A DNA stretch of 64,000 nt from Hydractinia symbiolongicarpus. Taxonomy: Eukaryota > Cnidaria > Hydrozoa > Anthoathecata > Hydractiniidae. Positions 1 to 12,800 of the stretch are shown in pieces. The translations under genes were made by a program, and so were the position numbers. The notes below the pieces were generated by a model. That model was not told the origin of the DNA and searched no databases. It worked only from the letters and a program-made list of their open reading frames with translations. The stretch is taken from assembly GCF_029227915.1 (NCBI RefSeq), contig NC_079884.1, positions 23,932,001-23,996,000 of the forward strand. Reading direction: 5' to 3'. How positions within the stretch are numbered: the stretch's first letter is position 1; every line of letters begins with the position of its first letter.

Positions 1-174
1 ACGCAATCAAGTTGATTGTGAATACACACATACGTTTTGGAGAATAAACAGTCTGCGAAGACATTTCAAAAATACACTATACATTCTTATCACGTCATAA
101 AAACACGTCTCCTATTCCTAGAATGAGTCTGCTTAGCATAAACTAGAGAGTTGAAATTCAGTCGAAGCATGTAT

Positions 175-1495
175 TCATTTTCCACCTCCGAAACCACCAA
201 AGCCCATCAATGCTGCAACATCGTTATCTTCGTATTCTTTTAAAGATTCTTCATGTTTTCTTTTACGATCAGCTTTAGCATTTCGTCGTCGTTGTTTAAT
301 TCTCTCGTCCTAACAAAAGTAGCGGGAAGAATTAAAATCCAGGACTATACAGGTTGTTTAAAAAATCTTGGCAAAAAATTACTAGTTTCTAATCCCACAG
401 AAACACTGTGAAAGAAACCTACGCGAAAAATTTAACATTTTTTTGCCAGGCAGCCAGCCAGGCAGCCAGCAAACAAACTGACTGAATTCCGAGTTTAGGT
501 GTTAAACACACATTTTTTATAATCCACCCAGCTTTTAACCTACTGGTTGAGTTGCTTAAAAATTTCCTCTAAATACACCTTTTCCGAATTAGTTTTCTTT
601 GATGAACCATTGTTATTTTTCTTCTCATAAATGTGATTATGAAATCTTCAGATTCACATGTTAAGACAGGCTTTTTAATTTTGTGCTAATAGACCTCTAC
701 TTAAAACCGAGGCTTATTATTAGTACAGGTCAAAAATTAAGAAGACTTTGACCGTAACATTAATAGCAACAAAACAGCATGTTCACATTTTAGATTAAAT
801 TTATATACACACAAATTCAATGATGCTAAAAATCCATAATTATAAAAAAAACATTTAATTCGGGAAATGTGTATTGTTAAAAAAAAAGTTACTTCACAGT
901 TGCTTAGCATAAAATCTGTAGTTTTGAAGATTGCCGTAAAAGTTCCTGTTAATAAAAGATATGCGTATATACCAAGAAAAAAAGTGAAACAAACCTCATC
1001 CTCCAGTTCTTTTATTCTAGCATCAAAATCGTAATCTTTCTTTTTTTCTTCTTCTTCCTTTTTCTTTTTATTTAATGCAAATCTATTTTTAACTTGGTCC
1101 AGAGTAGACCTTTCTACTTTCATCGACATTCCCATATTACGCTGATGTTTTTTACCATTGATGTGGTCAAGAAAGTTTATTGAGTCTTTAACAACACAGT
1201 CACACACATTACAGTAATATCCACCTTGCTCTTGCAATGGCGTAGTTTTTGTTATCACTTGCGATTTACCAAGTCTGGAAGATAAATCAACTTGATAGTC
1301 TCTAGCTTTTAGTTTCTCTCTTTTTACAACTTCTTCATCATCTTTTGAAATATAATCATCATTTAACAATGCCAAATCCTCCTCTAATCGCTTTTTCGCT
1401 TTCTCTTCATACTCACTTGCATCCCAAGTTCTTCGAAAATGGTCCCCAACTGCTTTTGTTTCATCAGTATTAGATTTTTTGCTGCTACTAGCCAT
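175..1495 (-). CDS. ZMAT2: ZMAT2 / Snu23-like matrin-type zinc-finger spliceosomal protein
   Basis: Two coding exons on the minus strand, 1495-995 and 309-175, joined in phase 0 through a GT-AG intron, giving 211 residues (human ZMAT2 is about 199). The N-terminal part has the family's Phe-Arg-Arg-Thr-Trp segment near residue 20 and a charged helical stretch. A matrin/U1-type C2H2 finger has C95, C98, H111 and H117. A lysine/glutamate-rich helix follows, and exon 2 ends in a basic stretch and the family's Met-Gly-Phe-x-Gly-Phe-Gly tail. In other eukaryotes ZMAT2/Snu23 is a protein of the precatalytic (B complex) spliceosome, acting in the nucleus near the U6/5' splice site duplex. Extending the first exon without splicing gives only an intron-derived hydrophobic tail, so the spliced model is preferred. 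The first ATG is used. The assignment is firm; the transcript ends are not determined. Confidence 0.93.
310..994 (-). other. Intron of the ZMAT2 gene
   Basis: Single phase-0 intron with GT at 994-993 and AG at 311-310. Around 450-480 there is a short repeated CAGCCAGC motif. No other feature is recognisable. Confidence 0.85.
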
Positions 1496-1561
1496 ATTTT
1501 ATATGCACCGGAAAGCACTACAAAACACTACAAATAAAAAAATCTTAACACATGATAATAT

Positions 1562-1690
1562 GAGGGTGGCCAGCAAAATTTTTAAATGAAATTCCAGGAG
1601 TTTTCCAGGAATTGGGAACATATTTAGGCATTTTTCCAGGTCAAAATCAAATTTTTCCAGGACATTTTTGCTCTCAAAAAACATTTTTAC
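1562..1690. mobile_element. hAT-like non-autonomous element end (GGGTGGCCA terminus, repeated ttccagg motif)
   Basis: The stretch opens with a GGGTGGCCAGC terminus close to the CAGGGTGGCCAC end of the element at 21872. It then carries several copies of a TTTTCCAGG motif at irregular spacing, the same style of subterminal repeats. No opposite terminus was found nearby, so it may be a solo or decayed end. It lies within about 200 bp of the ZMAT2 start codon and so falls in its promoter or 5' UTR. Confidence 0.4.
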
Positions 1691-2319
1691 ATTAGAACTG
1701 ATAATGATAACACATTTCTATGTAAAATATAACTGTCAAAACTAAGTCAAACAAATGAAAAAAATTGATGGGACAAACAAAAATATGAACCAATGTTGAA
1801 TGTTATGTTTTTAGCAGCAACGATAAAAATTGTTTAACTGTCACCAACTTAAACGAAGCATGGAACTTATTTAAATATGATATAAATTTTAATATAAATT
1901 TTAAAAAGTTTTTGAAACAAAGTGAGTTCTAGGTCTATTACCTTAGTTTGAATTCTAAACTCAAATTTTTTCTAATTCCCATTTTTGCTAATTTTCTGTT
2001 CATAGTCTGCTATTTGATTCTTATTTTCTTTTCTTTCTTTTTTTCTAACATTCTCATAATTTTATATATATTATTTAAAACAAAAAAAAATTTTTGGCTC
2101 TTTGTTTACTTTGTTCATTTTTGTTTTTAACGGGTCACTCATTGATAACAGTGCAGATATATTATATCATACTGAAGATGTAAACCAGTATAAATATGAT
2201 TAATAATATTCAAATATAGCTAAAGTAATGAGCAATACAAATACCATGTCATTAATTCTGCTTTTCTTAAAAGTTAAACAAACATAGACAAAAATTTACA
2301 AATAAATTTGATAAATAGG

Positions 2320-2515
2320 GATTAGTAGTACGGTTAGAGAGCGTTTGACTGATGTCCAAGTGGTTGTGGGTTTGATCCCCACATAAGGCTGTCGTTCCTG
2401 TAGCTTAAATGGGAGCTTTAAAGACTCCAGAACTGTCTTTGTGAACCGCTCTTGAAAATAATTGAAAGAGTGTATTGCTCGAAACTGGTTAGATTGATCA
2501 CATAAAATATAAATT
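2320..2515 (+). mobile_element. Possible tRNA-derived SINE
   Basis: The head resembles an internal Pol III promoter. An A-box-like TAGTACGGTTAGAG lies near 2327, and a B-box-like GGGTTTGATCCCCAC lies about 40 bases later. The flanks do not pair into an acceptor stem, so it is not a tRNA gene. A non-tRNA body of roughly 130 bp follows. The boundaries are guesses. Confidence 0.4.
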
Positions 2516-2696
2516 AACATATAATATTTCTTTAAATTATTGTCATAAGTCTCTTTTTCTTAAATATATAACAAAATATTTCAATCGTGGCTACCCCAGC
2601 AAGCGATTCTGTTTTTAAATTACGTAATAGGTGAAGTTGCAATAATTCCATCGCATATTATTATTTTGAAAAATAAACATAAAGAGCTTAAAAATA

Positions 2697-2765
2697 GCAT
2701 CATCATTCATCATTCTCGGCTTAACGTCCTTTTTCGTAACATCCGTAACGTAGTATAGCTACATA
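2697..2765 (-). mobile_element. Solo 3' end of a LINE (CATCAT-tailed)
   Basis: A CATCATCATTCATCATT tract is followed by a cggcttaacgtcc-like sequence. The same kind of junction (CATCATCATTTTCAGCTTAA) marks the 3' end of the minus-strand LINE at 32864. This suggests a 5'-truncated copy of the same family. Confidence 0.4.
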
Positions 2766-3823
2766 TATAATATTACATTGCTTTACACTGAGCTGAATGT
2801 TATATCTTGATATCTGAGTCATAATTATTTAGCTAGTCATTATGCACACAACAATCCAGGTCAAAACATCTCTAATCATGCAACAAGGAAGTCCCTAACT
2901 GCTTTAAAAAACGCATTCGCTGATCTGGTCTTGCACCGAGACTAGCCAAGTAGTGTTTTTTTTTGCTACCCACAACAAAATTGAAATGCATAACCTAACT
3001 AATCTTAACCCTAATCTTAGCTAGCTACAACAATACGCCAGAAAAAGTTGCAGCAGTTTAGTTTTTTCACTTTATTAGAGTTAGTTTACTACATTAAATA
3101 CAGAGTCTTCATGTATGCAAACACTTTTTAACGCCGTGTCACAAGTTGGTCCTGGCCCGTCAATTGGAAACGCATCGTGTCTAAAGACTAATAGCTAGCC
3201 AGTTTAACTGCCTTGTGTGGTTCCACTGTTTTTGCCTTTCAGAAAGCAGGCATGCACACGCGGAACTTTTTGTAAATATTTGCAACGCATAGAACATCAG
3301 AGCTTCAATAATGGTGCAAGAAATGGACATAGTTAATTTGAGGATAGGGGAAATAAAGCAGAAGCCAACAGAAGAAAGTAGTTTTAAAACTGCACGTACG
3401 TATACGCCAGTCGTTTGGCAGTCGACGTCTCTCAATTGATTGACCGTTATTGAAACGAAACAATAAGTTAAGTTCAATGGTGGTGTGTTTAATTACCGGC
3501 CTTTTCGTTTTTCATTTAAGGTAACGATGGATATGAATTATGCTCACGTGTCTTGATCTGGTTTATTTTAAAGTCACGTGATATTTTGCTTTGCACACAG
3601 ACGCTTTATTAAGTGGAAATCGTATTCTTCCTTTGCGGGAGACCACGACATCAAAACAAACCAACATTACATTGCAGCAAAAAAAAGTACAAGAAAATTT
3701 CCTTTTCCTACCTTCTATTTTGATTAATTTAATCTTTCTAGAGCAACCAATGCTCTTAATGAACCTAGCATAACGCTTTCCCATCGAATGTTGTCCTCAC
3801 AAACACCATGGGCAAATTCTTCC

Positions 3824-6800
3824 ATGTCTCCCGTGATTGTTATTTTGCTGTTAATGGTGTGCAACATTTGCACTGTATTGTCTTCAAGGGCTTCAATGAC
3901 AGCATCAGAAAAGGAACAATTGAAGTAAGTGTTTTGTAAAATTGTGTAATAAAATTTGTTCATAAAAATGATGCAGTGGCTATTCATACGTGACCGTATT
4001 TTAATATTTTTTATCCATTCATCAGTTCAGCAGTTGAGTCAAAAAGGGAAACCACTACTCATCTGGGAAACGGTTTCCCATTTGGGAAACTATTACCCTA
4101 AACAGGCCAGGAATACGGCAATAGTTTCCCATTAGGGAAACCACAAAAATAAAAAGAAATCTGCGCACAAGATGGTTAAGAAGAGCACTACAAATTTTTA
4201 ACCAATAGAAACGGAATTTTTTTCCTGCAAATTTTCACCGAAGGAAAAAAAATTATTGTAGCCTCTTTCCGCAATTCCGTAAAATGGTTCTGAGAATGGG
4301 TAACGGTTCAATTAAAATCAAAAAAATTAGTTTAGGAAACAGTTTCCTAAATGTGAATATGTTCTGCCCGGATAATGAACATTGGCCTGATTAAGTACGG
4401 CAGCTTGCACCGATTAAGAACAGGGCAGAAAATACATAATCAGGGCAACATAATCAGGACAGGCCGGCTTATTACTCAAAAAATATTATTTGGCACTTAT
4501 AAAAGAAGGGACATATAATCAGGGCAGGCCAGTTTATATACGACAGTGTAATATTATTTCTCATTTTTTATAGAACGAACATAATCGGGGAAGGCCGGCT
4601 TATGTATGACAGTCAAATATTATTCCAGACTTATAGAACAAATATAATCGGGCCGACCGCTTTTATATCATTCGTCATCACTTCTGACAAGCGAATAGCC
4701 CTGGTGGCAAAGTTGTTGTTGCTCTCAAATGAAACGAAATTTCGCGGCAAATACTAAATTTTGGGATTCGCAAGTTTAATAACTTTTCACCAAACTTAAT
4801 TCCCTCAAAAAGAATAATTTAGGTTCCGTGAAATTTTGTTACTTCAAAGTATATTATGCTGAAATGTATTTACTACAAGATTAGTTTTAAACTAAGAATT
4901 ATGTCGAGACTTTTTCTTCCGCCATCTCTAGTTTTTAGGAGTGTTCTATCTTCCAGAGAATGTTTAATTCACAAAAGTTCGAAGAAAATGCCAATCACAG
5001 CCTGCCTGGCCAGCCATTATATCAGCGTTCATAATCCGGTCACCACTACATAACCAGTGCAAAAAAAACATAATCGGATCATGTGTACATAATCCGGCTG
5101 TCCCGGTTGTAAACAGGCCGTTTTCGCAATCTGGGCAGAACAAATACATTTCTCTATATGGCATGGGAATTTCCCTATAAAACATGAGAAACCGTTTCCC
5201 TTTTAGTGTCATCTCCCGAACTGTTCATATAAATAAATATAAAGAATATAATATGTAAAGTGATGAAAAAGAAAATGTTGTTATCGCTAGAGGAAACTAA
5301 ATCACACGGTGTGGAAAATTACGCAAAGGTAACCCTGATTGGTTAAGAGAAATCAACATTGTGTCTTGCATTAGAATTTAAGTACCATATTATGAGAAAA
5401 TAGGTGTTGTATTGGTCATATGTCATGTGACTTGCCCAAGAAGCGTTTTGACAACACTTAAGAAAGAAAGACACACACACCCATAGAACTGTTGTAAATA
5501 GTTTGCGCTTGGAAAAATGTATCTAATGTGTAGTAATCAATTTACTATTTATTAAAACCAATATTATTGTTTAAGGTTTTGTGTAACAATCATTAAGAAA
5601 TCTTTACACCCTTTAGTTTTTCAGGAGTATAAATTTTAAACTCGTTTCCAGAATGGTGATACCTTTCGACTTAAGAGGGCTGATAACAGGGTTGCTAGAT
5701 TTTTGTTTTAACCAGTTTCCATGACACAAATACAACAAAAAAAACAATAAGCAAAACAATTATTTTTGAAGACATCTTTGTCCGAAGTGTTTCCTGGCTC
5801 CTGAGAGGTTATCACGGAGCGGTAAAACTAATCCAAAATGGCAAAATGCCGTGGGAAGGAGGTTGTTTTGAAGGGCAAGTAGACTCACCTGGTGTATAAA
5901 TTTGGGGAACTTTTGATTTTATGCCATAAGTGATAGCACGAAAAATGTAAGCACAAGTAAACACACATTTAATTTTTGCTCCTAATTTTAATTTTTATGA
6001 AAAATGGACACTACTTTGCTTTTTACATGATGAATCACCATGTTTCAAATATATACTAGTTTTATTTTACCTCATATTTCCGTAAATTAGTTTTTCTGCA
6101 TCTATACCTTTTTTGCAGCACAATGTTTGCTTATATAAGACAACATTGAAAACTTAAATATTTATGTGAAAAATTTTAAAATTCTAAGAAAAAACGAATG
6201 ATTTTTCAAACACAAATAAAACATTTTATTTGTCACGTATGAATAGCCACGTCATAAGAATGATAGGTCTTTTTATCAAAATGGCTGATTGATACTTGAC
6301 TCCTGCTGTTATTATCTAATAAGTATAAATTAAATATTGAAGATGTGTGACAGCAAAAATGTCAGTTTTGTAGCTACAGTGTACTGGAATGAGGGCACTT
6401 AACATTGACCGTGAGTACTATGCGTGACATGCATGAACTGTTTTGCTTGTGGAAAAAAGTAACATGATTTGATTTTTTGTAACCAAAATTTTTGTGAATC
6501 ATATTTTTTCCAGCTGATGAACATTTGGTCATTAAGTTATAAAGGACGATTAATGTAGGTTAGAATAAAAAGCAATTATACCAAAGAAACTCAATTAAAA
6601 CATCAACAAAACAACAAAAATACAGGTTCTCAATGTACATATTAAAGCAAGAAATTCACGAGATTTGCATGTCTAAGTATGTGAAACTTAACTTCCCCCT
6701 TAATGTGCAAGGAATAAAAAATTAAATACGAAAGTAACAACTGCGAATTTTAACTCCACTTTTTCAAAAAGGTCTGCCTTGCTATCACAATCACATATTG

Positions 6801-9800
6801 CCTTGTGACTGCGGCCTTTGGACAACATCAATGCCCTAGGATTATTCAGATTGATGTGCATCAATTGGCTTATTTACCCAAGCAGCAGAATATGGACATT
6901 ATATTTTCATTTTTTGCACATATGCACAGGAGTGCTGGAGGTTTACAACAAAATATAGCTAAAATGTGAGCTGCCACTTTGTGTAGAAAATTTAATGTTA
7001 TTAATAAAATGTACCATCGAAGGAGATGAAGATAAAACCAATAAGATCAATAGTTCTAAGCATGTTTTTAAATGTCCTGTTACTAAACGGTTTATAATAC
7101 ATATAACTTAAAGCAAAATTATTTTGTTTTATAGATTAAAGACACTTGAGATGTTTGATCATGCTTATGGGGCTTACAAGGTATAATTTTTTTACAAGGT
7201 ATAATTTTTTTAAAATGTCAAAAAATGGAACTATTTTTCTTGAGTGGTAAAGTGTATTTATTTTCAACTTTTTGTATATTATGTTATTAATATGATGTCT
7301 TTTTTTCTTCCTTGTATTTAAACTTGTTCTTTTTATCAATGAATCAAACCTTTGTCTCCATTCTTAATTTAATTTTTTCCCAACCTCAGAAGGTCAATTT
7401 GCTGTAGTTTGTTTCTTTCCCATTTTTTCCAAAAAACTGCCAATGGCTTTAAAGGATCTAACCAATATTCAAACAAATAAAGTACATCTGTGCTTTTTTG
7501 GTACACATGTACCAAATATTTTTTGAAAAAAATGGATATTAAGCTAAAGTTGTGTTATATTGTGGCAGTGGGTCAAACAAGTTTGGATAATTGTTGTTAT
7601 TTGGCAGTTTTCCAACCGTTTGTTTGTCATGACTTACAGTTCTTGTGAATGATATTTTTTTTGCAGAAATATGCTTTTCCAGCTGATGAACTTATGCCAT
7701 TAAGTTGTAAAGGACGTTATCGTGGTAGTGAACAAGACCGTGGCGACATAGATGAAGCTCTGGGAAAGTAGGTTTTCAGATCTCAAAGAACTTTAAATAA
7801 TTTTGGACATTTTTACTCCCTATATTTTTTTTAGTCAAACCGTTTTGTTTTTCTCTTTAAAGCATAAACACTAAACACTACCTAATGAGGTAAAATAGAA
7901 GCAAATATAGTACACAAGAATTACATTATTCTGAAAAAGTTGTGTGGTGTTAGAAATTAATTTTAACCTATATATTTTTAGTTTCTCCTTGACTTTAATT
8001 GATACATTGGACACCCTTGTGGTAAGAAATTTGCCTAACTATCTTGCTAGATCGTTACACATTGAACCATGAAGATTTATACACAAAGTTCAAGAGTTAA
8101 AGTAAATATTATTTTGCAGGTACTTGGAAAGCTTGATGAATTTGATGAACAGGTCAAATATGTGGCAGCGAATGTGAATTTTAATACAGATGCTGTGGTT
8201 TCGGTTTTTGAAACAAATATAAGAGTTTTAGGGTATGTTAAAAACATTAATAAGTCATGTAAAATTATTATTTATACATCTTCTGGAGATGCTGCTGTCA
8301 GATAAATGTTTTAACCATGATTTAAATGAAAGCGATGGATCGTTGGGGAGATTTCACTACTATTAAGATCGGGGAAAGTAGTGGGCTACTACTTTTTTAT
8401 AGTAGCATTGAACTGTGAGGGGTGGAGTTGTGATTAACAGTTTTTTGTTTTAATTTTGTAATTGTAAAACTTATATTGTCACTTGTGTTAATAACCTAAG
8501 AGTTGCCACATATTAGTCAGTATTTTTAGGAAATAAAGGTCAATAATTTCAGCTAAAAATTAGGACATGTTAGGCTGTTGGATAGGTAGTAACAAAGCGG
8601 AACTTTTTTTTTATTATAAAATGCCAAAAATGTGAAACTAATGTTTGCATCTTAAAATTTTTAAAAGGATTATGACAACAGGAAAAAGGTTTTTTTAACA
8701 ACATGCCAACATGTGCATATCACTGCATTGTACCAATATCCAATATGATTTAATATTTCTCATCATTTTACTTCATTGTCTTTTTGAACAGTGTCAGAAA
8801 TCAATGGTGGCATTTCACAATGTTGTCATAATTGCTGTACTCTGTTGAATTGACAGCAAAAAATCCTGACATGACAAAAAAATATATTAGGTACAGTAGG
8901 CCCTATAACCAAGGAAAACCAAAGGTAGAAAAAGCAAAAAATTCACAAATTTTACAATTGTTAGTAAAGCATCAATAAAAGGTCTAGGATGAAAAGTCCT
9001 CTCTCTTCCACAACACAGCAATGAACAAGTAACACCTGCCTCGGTTTTGCAAAATAAAAGGTTCAGTTGAGGAATAAAGGAGTGCCCTGACCTTCAGTTT
9101 GTAAATTACCATTGTATGGCTTTGTCCGTGACCTTTTGCTTGCAGTTGATCATCCGATATCTGTTTGGATAAAGTTAATTCCAGTTCCCAACACGCATCA
9201 CACCACGTTACTTTAATCTTGTTTAGGGGCCTACTTGGTGCTCACAGTGTTGCTTTAACATTACAAGATTCTGGAAAAGGGATGGCTTGGTATAACAATG
9301 AACTCTTGACTAAAGCAATTGATTTAGCTGATCGATTACTGGCTGCTTTTAACACAACTACAGGAATTCCATACCCAAAGGTAACATTGTTAAGCTTTGT
9401 TTTACACTCAGAGACAATACAATTCTTTTAAATTTCCTTTAAAGCGTTTATCACAGTCACTATTTTTGTTTGAAAGGTCAACACAAGATAATCTTTCCGT
9501 GTCTTCTTTGTTTAGGTAAATCTTCGGCATGGAGTTAATAACCCAAAATCTAGAGTTGGTCATGAAACTGATACATGTACAGCATGTGCGGGAACAATGA
9601 TCATGGAGTTCGGTGCTCTGAGTCGACTATCGGGAAAGCCAATTTATGAGGTTAGCAAGAAAGTAGTGGTATTATTCCTAATAATGTATGTTGTTGAGAT
9701 TCACACCTTCTTAAAGATGTCCTCTTCATTTCTACTAGGAAAAAGCGCATAAAGCTATGGATGCACTATGGAGTTATCGCAGCAGGCATAGTGACTTAGT

Positions 9801-12800
9801 AGGGACGACAATAAATATTCACAGTGGCGACTGGATAAGACGAGGTACTCTTTTTACATTTGGGTAATGTAATTATAAGGAAAATTCATTTCGTTTGATG
9901 TATGTGACAGATATGTAAACTTAAGTGATACTGTATGTTGTTGGTGCAAAAATCAAAATGGTAGACAATGCACAGAACATCCTATGAAATAATAGCATCT
10001 GTAGGATATTTACACAAATGTTTATGACATGTGATTATAATGCTGTATCTACTATGTCATTGTTTTGTTTAGATAGTGGAGTGGGTGCTGGTATTGATTC
10101 TTATTACGAGTATTGTTTGAAAGCTTACATACTTCTTGGAGATGATTCCTATCTCGAAAAATTCAATAAAGTAAGTTTGACTGAATAAAATATCTCACCC
10201 TATCTGCTTTAAGGCTGATTTTCGAGGGAATAATTTTCACGAATTTTGCAAAAATTAGTTCTCACAAAAGTTATTTGCTATTTGCGAAAGTTGCAAAAAA
10301 TCTATTCCTGCGAAATTCAGATTTTTTCTCGTTCAGAAAAACGAATTTACACTAATTTTTTTCTTTTGATTTACCGAAATTCAATTCTCGCTAAATATTA
10401 ATACTTGCTAACTTGTGAAAATTAGTTCTCGCTAAAAATTAAATTTTATTTTCAAGTTTTTCGCCAAAATTAATTTCTAGGGGTACCATGTTTTTAATAT
10501 TTTCCAGCATTTTTTTCTGCTTGAGATTTCAATTGAACATTTTGTTCTCTTTGCACTCTAGCATTATGCAGCTATCAAGAAGTATGTACATCAGGGATAC
10601 ATGCTGGTAGATGTGATGATGCATCAACCTGACAGACCGATTCGAGCTTTTGTCGACGCACTGCAAGCATTTTGGCCAGGGCTACAGGTAAACTAAATAT
10701 GATTCTATCTTGTTTTTTCTAAAACGGGAACATTATTTCATTTTTTTACGCTTTACTTACATGTACTGTAAAATATTACAGCTTTGATTTTAATTTATTT
10801 TTAGGTTTTAAAAGGTGACTTGAAGCCTGCTATAGAAACGCATGAAATGTTATACAATGTTGCAAAGAAATACAAGTTTTTACCCGAGGTATATTTTGTT
10901 GGGCTTCAATCATTTTATGTAAATTATAATGAAGCAGGTTTTGCTATGTTTATCACGATAATTTATAGGCGTTCACGACCAACTTTGATCTTCACTGGGC
11001 ACAGCATCCGTTGAGGCCAGAATTTATCGAAAGCACTTATTTTTTGTACCAGGTTTGTTTGTGTGATTTTCTCATTTATCTCTTTCGTTGTTGAGCACGC
11101 TTCAGTCACGTGTTTAAAAGAATTGATTAAACAAGTAACATCTATTTCGACTGCCTACTATCTCGAACCATGTTGTACAGTCCTTTTCCACGACGTTTGT
11201 CCGCTGTCTTGAACTCAGCTACATTTTAGGGTTAGAGTAAACGTATGTGGCTGTAGTTATTTTTGATTTAAAAGAGTTCACTAACCAGACTTTGTTTGGT
11301 TCGTTTAGAGCGAATTGTTAACCATGAGAAAATATCCTGATCAACAAAGAGTTTTGTTTACCTTTTGTTTTTGTCTTGCTTTTAGGCGACAAAGGATCCC
11401 TATTATCTTGTTGCTGGAAAACATGTTTTGGAGGCGTTGGAAGAACATGCTCGAGTACCTTGTGGTTTTGCTGCGCTTAAGGACTTACGTACTTTGGCAC
11501 ACGAAGACAAGTAAGATAGAAACTATGATAGCGTTGTTTTTTTCTTATAGTCGAAATGCTAAAAATCCCAAGTGAAAACTCATGCGTATATTACCTTAGG
11601 ATGGATTCTTTTGTTTTGGCAGAGACGTTCAAATACTTGTATCTTCTTTTCTCAGAAGAATCTGAGCACGTGATAGATGTGCATGATTTTATTTTCACTA
11701 CTGAAGCACATCTCCTGCCTTTGTATCTTTCAATGGTACCTGGAACGAAGCAACCCAACGAGACGGTCGTAAGTGGATAACTGAAATCGAGAATTTTTGT
11801 AGCTTTGATAAATTACCTAAGTACGCAGAATGCTTGCGTTAGTTCTATTTTAGCGCACCTAACTTTCGAGCCATTAGCTGTCTTTAACGTCTTTACTTCG
11901 CGTTAGTTCTTTTTTGTGATTCTCAATTTGCGCTTGAAATTATGGCGAGAAATTCGCAATGGACTGGGACGTAAGGAAAAATTCCATTGTAGTTCGCTAA
12001 ATTTAAATTTCGCGCACCTTGAGCTTATTTCGCGAAGTAATACCTACTTTCTGACGCAAAAATAAAATTCGCGCAGTAATTTCTTGTTATGAACTAGTAA
12101 CTGACTGGCTTTTTTCATGATTTCCCATCATTGTACAAGACGTCATTGCCAATGCCACTAAAGTATGTTGCCCCATTTATGTTGTGTTTAGAGTTATTAT
12201 CCTCTCATAATTCTCTTCTTTTTAAAGGCCAAAGAAACGCCAGAAGTGGTAAGTTTGGAAGTATCACTGGAAGAACATAACTCCTGTCCCAATGAACGCT
12301 TTCCTCATAATAATTTACGTTCGTTTGCTGAAATGACGCGACAGGCTGTAAATAGCAAAGGAAAATTTGTACCTCCAGCCTGTAACATAGGCTCGAATCA
12401 GAAACAACAGACTGTAACAGAGCGTGTAACTGAGAAATTGATCCAGTCGTTAAGAATTTCAAGGTATGGTGTATGTATGTGTGGTTGTACTTTTATATGG
12501 GTTTTACATTTCTTCTTTCGTCTCAATTCGAAACGAGGTGTATAACTAAGTAGATAGATGATAATATAATTACATTTTTTTCTAAAATATAAATAATTCC
12601 AATGCTACAACCTTAGCCAAAATATGTTGAGACAAAACAGCTTATTTCGAAGATCGCCGCCACAAGTAATTGCGTAGGCTATTTCTTAAAGTTCACGCGT
12701 CAATGTCCAGAAGTGGACTTAGGACTTAGGTTCTTAGGTCATTTGGTTAAATCCAAACTCAAAAATGGACTAAATGTTGTTAACGTCAGCATAGCCATTT

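Larger units (their letters stand above)
1496..3787. other. Divergent intergenic/promoter region between ZMAT2 and EDEM3
   Basis: About 2.3 kb separating two divergently transcribed genes. It holds an hAT-like element end immediately upstream of ZMAT2, a possible tRNA-derived SINE and a solo LINE tail, each listed separately. The remainder is AT-rich and non-coding as far as I can see. Promoters must lie here, but I see no convincing TATA or initiator element. Confidence 0.7.
3925..7134 (+). other. EDEM3 intron 1 (3.2 kb, repeat-bearing)
   Basis: The longest intron of the gene. Its donor at 3925 is GTAAGT, and it splits a lysine codon (AA|A). It contains inverted GGGAAAC/GTTTCCC motifs around 4050-4140 and 5185, a 64-bp tandem repeat, and a relic of exon 3 near 6510. 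No other coding potential was seen. Confidence 0.8.

Noticed and set aside
2325-2400. Possible tRNA gene
   Set aside because: A- and B-box-like sequences are present, but no acceptor stem or anticodon arm can be paired. A SINE head is more likely.
3724-3987. Minus-strand open frame with plausible protein-like composition
   Set aside because: It is antisense to EDEM3 exon 1, whose signal peptide, splice donor and codon phase fit the rest of the gene exactly.
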